DNA from: Bacteroidales bacterium
GTDB taxonomy: Bacteria; Bacteroidota; Bacteroidia; Bacteroidales; UBA932
Assembly: GCA_017557535.1 (NCBI GenBank)
Contig: JAFYYM010000034.1
Location: 187,795-220,757 of the forward strand
DNA length: 32,963 bases
Direction: 5' to 3'
The notes below the pieces were generated by a model, which made no database searches, was not told the origin of the DNA, and worked only from the letters and a program-made list of their open reading frames with translations. This document shows, piece by piece, positions 30,874-32,963 of the stretch. Positions within the stretch are counted from its first letter, which is position 1; every line of letters begins with the position of its first letter. The translations under genes were made by a program, and so were the position numbers.

Positions 30874-32751
30874 ATGAGCAACATTCTCGACAGCGTTAAT
30901 TACCCGGAGGACATCCGTGGACTTGACACCGCGGGGCTAAAGACCCTCTGCGGTGAGATCCGTGAATATATAGTCAACTGCTGCTCGAGCAATCCAGGCC
31001 ACCTCGCCTCCAGTCTCGGAGCGGTGGAGCTCATAGTAGGTCTGCATTATGTATTTGACACCCCATCCGACAAGATAGTCTTCGACGTGGGTCATCAAGC
31101 CTATGCCCATAAGATATTGACGGGAAGGAAAGAGGAATTCAAGAAAAACCGTATGTCAGACGGCCTGAGCGGTTTCCCGAACAGGTCTGAGAGTCCCTAC
31201 GACGTGTTCGGGGCCGGTCATGCTTCCACCTCTATTTCCGCCGCCTTAGGCCTGGCCAAAGCCGCCAGGCTGTCGGGTACTGGCCAGAAAACCATCGCGA
31301 TGATAGGAGACGGCGCCATGACGGGCGGGCTTGCCCTCGAGGGACTGAACAACGCCGGTGACAGTGACGAGGATATTCTCATAGTCCTCAATGACAATGA
31401 GATGGCCATCGATGGAAACAGGGGTGCCTTGCATTCTTACCTTCTCAACTTCACCACGGATCCGGCCTACAACAAGCTGAAGAACCGTATTTGGGAGGGC
31501 CTTGGTTCCGGGAAATTCAGGAGCTGGGTGCAGAGAACTGTCCGCAAGGCCAAATCAGGACTCGTGAACAAATCCGGGGGCGATTTCTTCGAGGCGTTCG
31601 GTTTCCGGTATTTCGGCCCGATCGACGGTAATGACATCGAAGAGGTGGTGCGCACCCTTCACAGGCTGAAAGGTATCAAGGGACCTAAAATATTACACAC
31701 CTGCACGGTGAAGGGCAAGGGGTACGCTCCCGCTGAGGAAGATCCGACCACATGGCATGCCCCGGGAAAGTTTGACCCCATGACCGGGAAACGATTGTCA
31801 GGACCATATAAAGCCGACCGCTATCAGGATGTGTTTGGCGAGGTTTTGCGTGAACTTGCCAGAAAAGACCCGAAAGTGGTTGGAATCACTCCGGCCATGG
31901 CCACGGGAAGCGGCATGGCCGCTTTCGCGAGAGAGTTCCCGGACAGGTTCTTCGATGTGGGAATAGCTGAAGAGCATGCGGTGACTTTCGCGGCGGGACT
32001 CGCAGCTGGCGGCATGAAGCCATATTGCTGCATCTATTCCACCTTCGCCCAGAGGGCTTACGACGAGATCGTCCACGATGTGGCCCTCCAGAAGCTGCCT
32101 GTCATTCTTTGCCTGGACAGGGCCGGGCTGGTGGGAGAGGATGGCGCCACCCACCAGGGTGTTTTCGACATGAGCTCGTTGAGAGGTGTGCCTGACACCG
32201 TGATCGCCGCCCCTAAAGACGAGAAAGAGCTGAAGGATCTGCTGTACAAGGGATTGGAGGTTAAAGAAGGCCCATATATAATAAGGTATCCCAGAGGATT
32301 GGGAGAAGGGGTGGCATGGAGAGAGGAAGAACCTTCTCCGGTTGAGATCGGTAAGGGCGAGAAACTCCTTGACGGAGAAGATGTGGCCATCCTTGCGCTA
32401 GGACCGGTTGTCCACCGGGCGGTCGAGGCCGCGATGAGACTCGAGAAGGAGATCGGGAAAAGGCCGAGCGTGTACAACATGAGGTTCCTTAAGCCCTTCG
32501 ACACCGACTTGATGGAGGAGGTCGCCGGATCAAAGGCAATCATCACCATCGAGGACGGGTCTCTCAAGGGAGGGCTGTTCTCCGAGGTAAGTGAATATGC
32601 CGCCTCAAGAGGTTTAAAGGCCTCCTTGAAGGGGTTTGGCGTCCCGGATCGTTTCATCTCCCAAGCTCCTGTGGGAGAGCAGAGAAAGAATTGCGGACTG
32701 GATGCGGAGAGCATCTATTCAGAGCTTCTGGAACTCTTCAAAAATAATTGA
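30874..32751 (+). CDS. dxs: 1-deoxy-D-xylulose-5-phosphate synthase
   Basis: A 625-residue thiamine-diphosphate enzyme that by family makes DXP from pyruvate and glyceraldehyde 3-phosphate, the first step of the MEP isoprenoid route. The ATG at 30874 was chosen because it follows the -7 element and begins at the family's usual N-terminus. Motifs include NPGHLASSLG, VFDVGHQAYAHKILTGR, GHASTSISAALG, the ThDP/Mg motif MIGDGAMTGGLALEGLNNAG through VLNDNEMAIDGN, the transketolase Glu in DVGIAEEHAVTFAAGLAAGG, and DRAGLVGEDGATHQGVFDMS. Length is normal (about 620-640). It is followed at 7 bases by the tRNA-Thr promoter. Nothing is unusual. Confidence 0.97.
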   Translation: MSNILDSVNYPEDIRGLDTAGLKTLCGEIREYIVNCCSSNPGHLASSLGAVELIVGLHYVFDTPSDKIVFDVGHQAYAHKILTGRKEEFKKNRMSDGLSGFPNRSESPYDVFGAGHASTSISAALGLAKAARLSGTGQKTIAMIGDGAMTGGLALEGLNNAGDSDEDILIVLNDNEMAIDGNRGALHSYLLNFTTDPAYNKLKNRIWEGLGSGKFRSWVQRTVRKAKSGLVNKSGGDFFEAFGFRYFGPIDGNDIEEVVRTLHRLKGIKGPKILHTCTVKGKGYAPAEEDPTTWHAPGKFDPMTGKRLSGPYKADRYQDVFGEVLRELARKDPKVVGITPAMATGSGMAAFAREFPDRFFDVGIAEEHAVTFAAGLAAGGMKPYCCIYSTFAQRAYDEIVHDVALQKLPVILCLDRAGLVGEDGATHQGVFDMSSLRGVPDTVIAAPKDEKELKDLLYKGLEVKEGPYIIRYPRGLGEGVAWREEEPSPVEIGKGEKLLDGEDVAILALGPVVHRAVEAAMRLEKEIGKRPSVYNMRFLKPFDTDLMEEVAGSKAIITIEDGSLKGGLFSEVSEYAASRGLKASLKGFGVPDRFISQAPVGEQRKNCGLDAESIYSELLELFKNN

Positions 32752-32757
32752 AAAAGT

Positions 32758-32788
32758 TTTGGAGAATCGGATTTAATGCCTATCTTTG
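32758..32788 (+). promoter_or_regulatory. Promoter of tRNA-Thr
   Basis: TTTG (32758-32761), exactly 19 bases, TATCTTTG (32781-32788): a full match to the Bacteroidetes promoter consensus, 34 bases before the tRNA. Confidence 0.85.
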
Positions 32789-32822
32789 CAGTCCCTTTGT
32801 CAAAGGGGGTCTTTGAAATAAC

Positions 32823-32896
32823 GCCGAAATAGCTCAGTTGGCCAGAGCACGTGATTTGTAATCTCGGGGTCGTGGGTTCGAATCCCTCTTTCGGCT
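32823..32896 (+). tRNA. tRNA-Thr (anticodon TGT)
   Basis: Seventy-four bases. Acceptor GCCGAAA pairs with TTTCGGC; D arm AGCTCAGTTGGCCAGAGCA; anticodon arm with loop TTTGTAA (anticodon TGT); T arm CGTGGGTTCGAATCCCTC, with a weak first pair. The discriminator is T. CCA is not encoded. Confidence 0.93.
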
Positions 32897-32927
32897 CTAG
32901 CCTTAACGAACTGTTTCAGAGAAACTT

Positions 32928-32963
32928 GGGGGGATCGCATAGCGGCAATTGCGGCGGACTGTA
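32928..32963 (+). tRNA. tRNA-Tyr (anticodon GTA), cut by window end
   Basis: Begins GGGGGGATC, then a D arm GCATAGCGGCAATTGC and the 5' half of the anticodon arm, GCGGA-CTGTA. This matches tRNA-Tyr, whose loop reads CTGTAAA; the window ends on the anticodon. It lies 31 bases after tRNA-Thr and is probably in the same transcript. Confidence 0.78.

Noticed and set aside
30774-30884. N-terminal extension of the MFS protein (37 more residues)
   Set aside because: It would run through the TAATTTTG promoter and into dxs; the ATG at 30773 begins right before the first helix.

Overview
The window looks like a chromosomal segment of a Bacteroidota (Bacteroidales-type) bacterium. The evidence is several promoters of the Bacteroidetes form TTTG-N19-TAnnTTTG (upstream of tRNA-Leu, tRNA-Thr, rpsP and others), an S16 ribosomal protein with a long Ala/Glu/Lys-rich tail, many SPase II lipoproteins, a fimbrillin-like/BspA-type LRR surface protein, and membrane-anchored TPR-LuxR regulation. 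No phage, plasmid or CRISPR signature was seen. All product names come from reading motifs by eye; no database search was run.

Layout. (1) 2-3305, + strand: the end of an HlyD-type adaptor and two ABC-2 permeases, an export system with no ATPase gene in view. It converges on a membrane TPR-LuxR regulator (3310-4767, -). (2) 5120-6241: an OmpA-like envelope protein with a lectin-like N-terminal domain, a bidirectional terminator, and tRNA-Leu(GAG) on the minus strand. (3) 6535-14218, +: one closely spaced gene train, rpsP-rimM followed by a PHP-domain protein, a class II aldolase/short-chain dehydrogenase fusion, a tandem-aldolase protein and an exported glycoside-hydrolase-like protein. (4) 14224-20707, -: a lysine/diaminopimelate operon (M20 desuccinylase candidate, lysC, dapB, dapA, dapD, dapF) ending in a DUF4465-like lipoprotein gene. 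(5) 20708-26164, +: a 383-base leader region, a 41-residue peptide, a truncated fimbrillin-like lipoprotein and a giant fimbrillin-like/LRR lipoprotein. (6) 26349-30773: two paralogous MFS transporters pointing at each other, with a REP-associated tyrosine transposase (RAYT) and its palindromic repeat clusters between them. (7) 30874-32963, +: dxs, tRNA-Thr(TGT) and the start of tRNA-Tyr(GTA).

The most unusual theme is small dispersed repeats that have entered or sit beside genes. A 25-base element lies between genes at 26281 and occurs twice inside dapF, read as VIL(S/N)xxKN. A 26-base GC-rich palindrome lies in the same orientation and frame inside the M20 peptidase and twice inside the first MFS transporter (peptide AGQAG(H/N)D); in the peptidase it has grown into a 24-base tandem array. 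A third, unrelated REP family flanks the RAYT gene. The least understood candidate functional units are the PHP/aldolase/dehydrogenase/hydrolase-like gene set and the 41-residue peptide with its fimbrillin/LRR partners.
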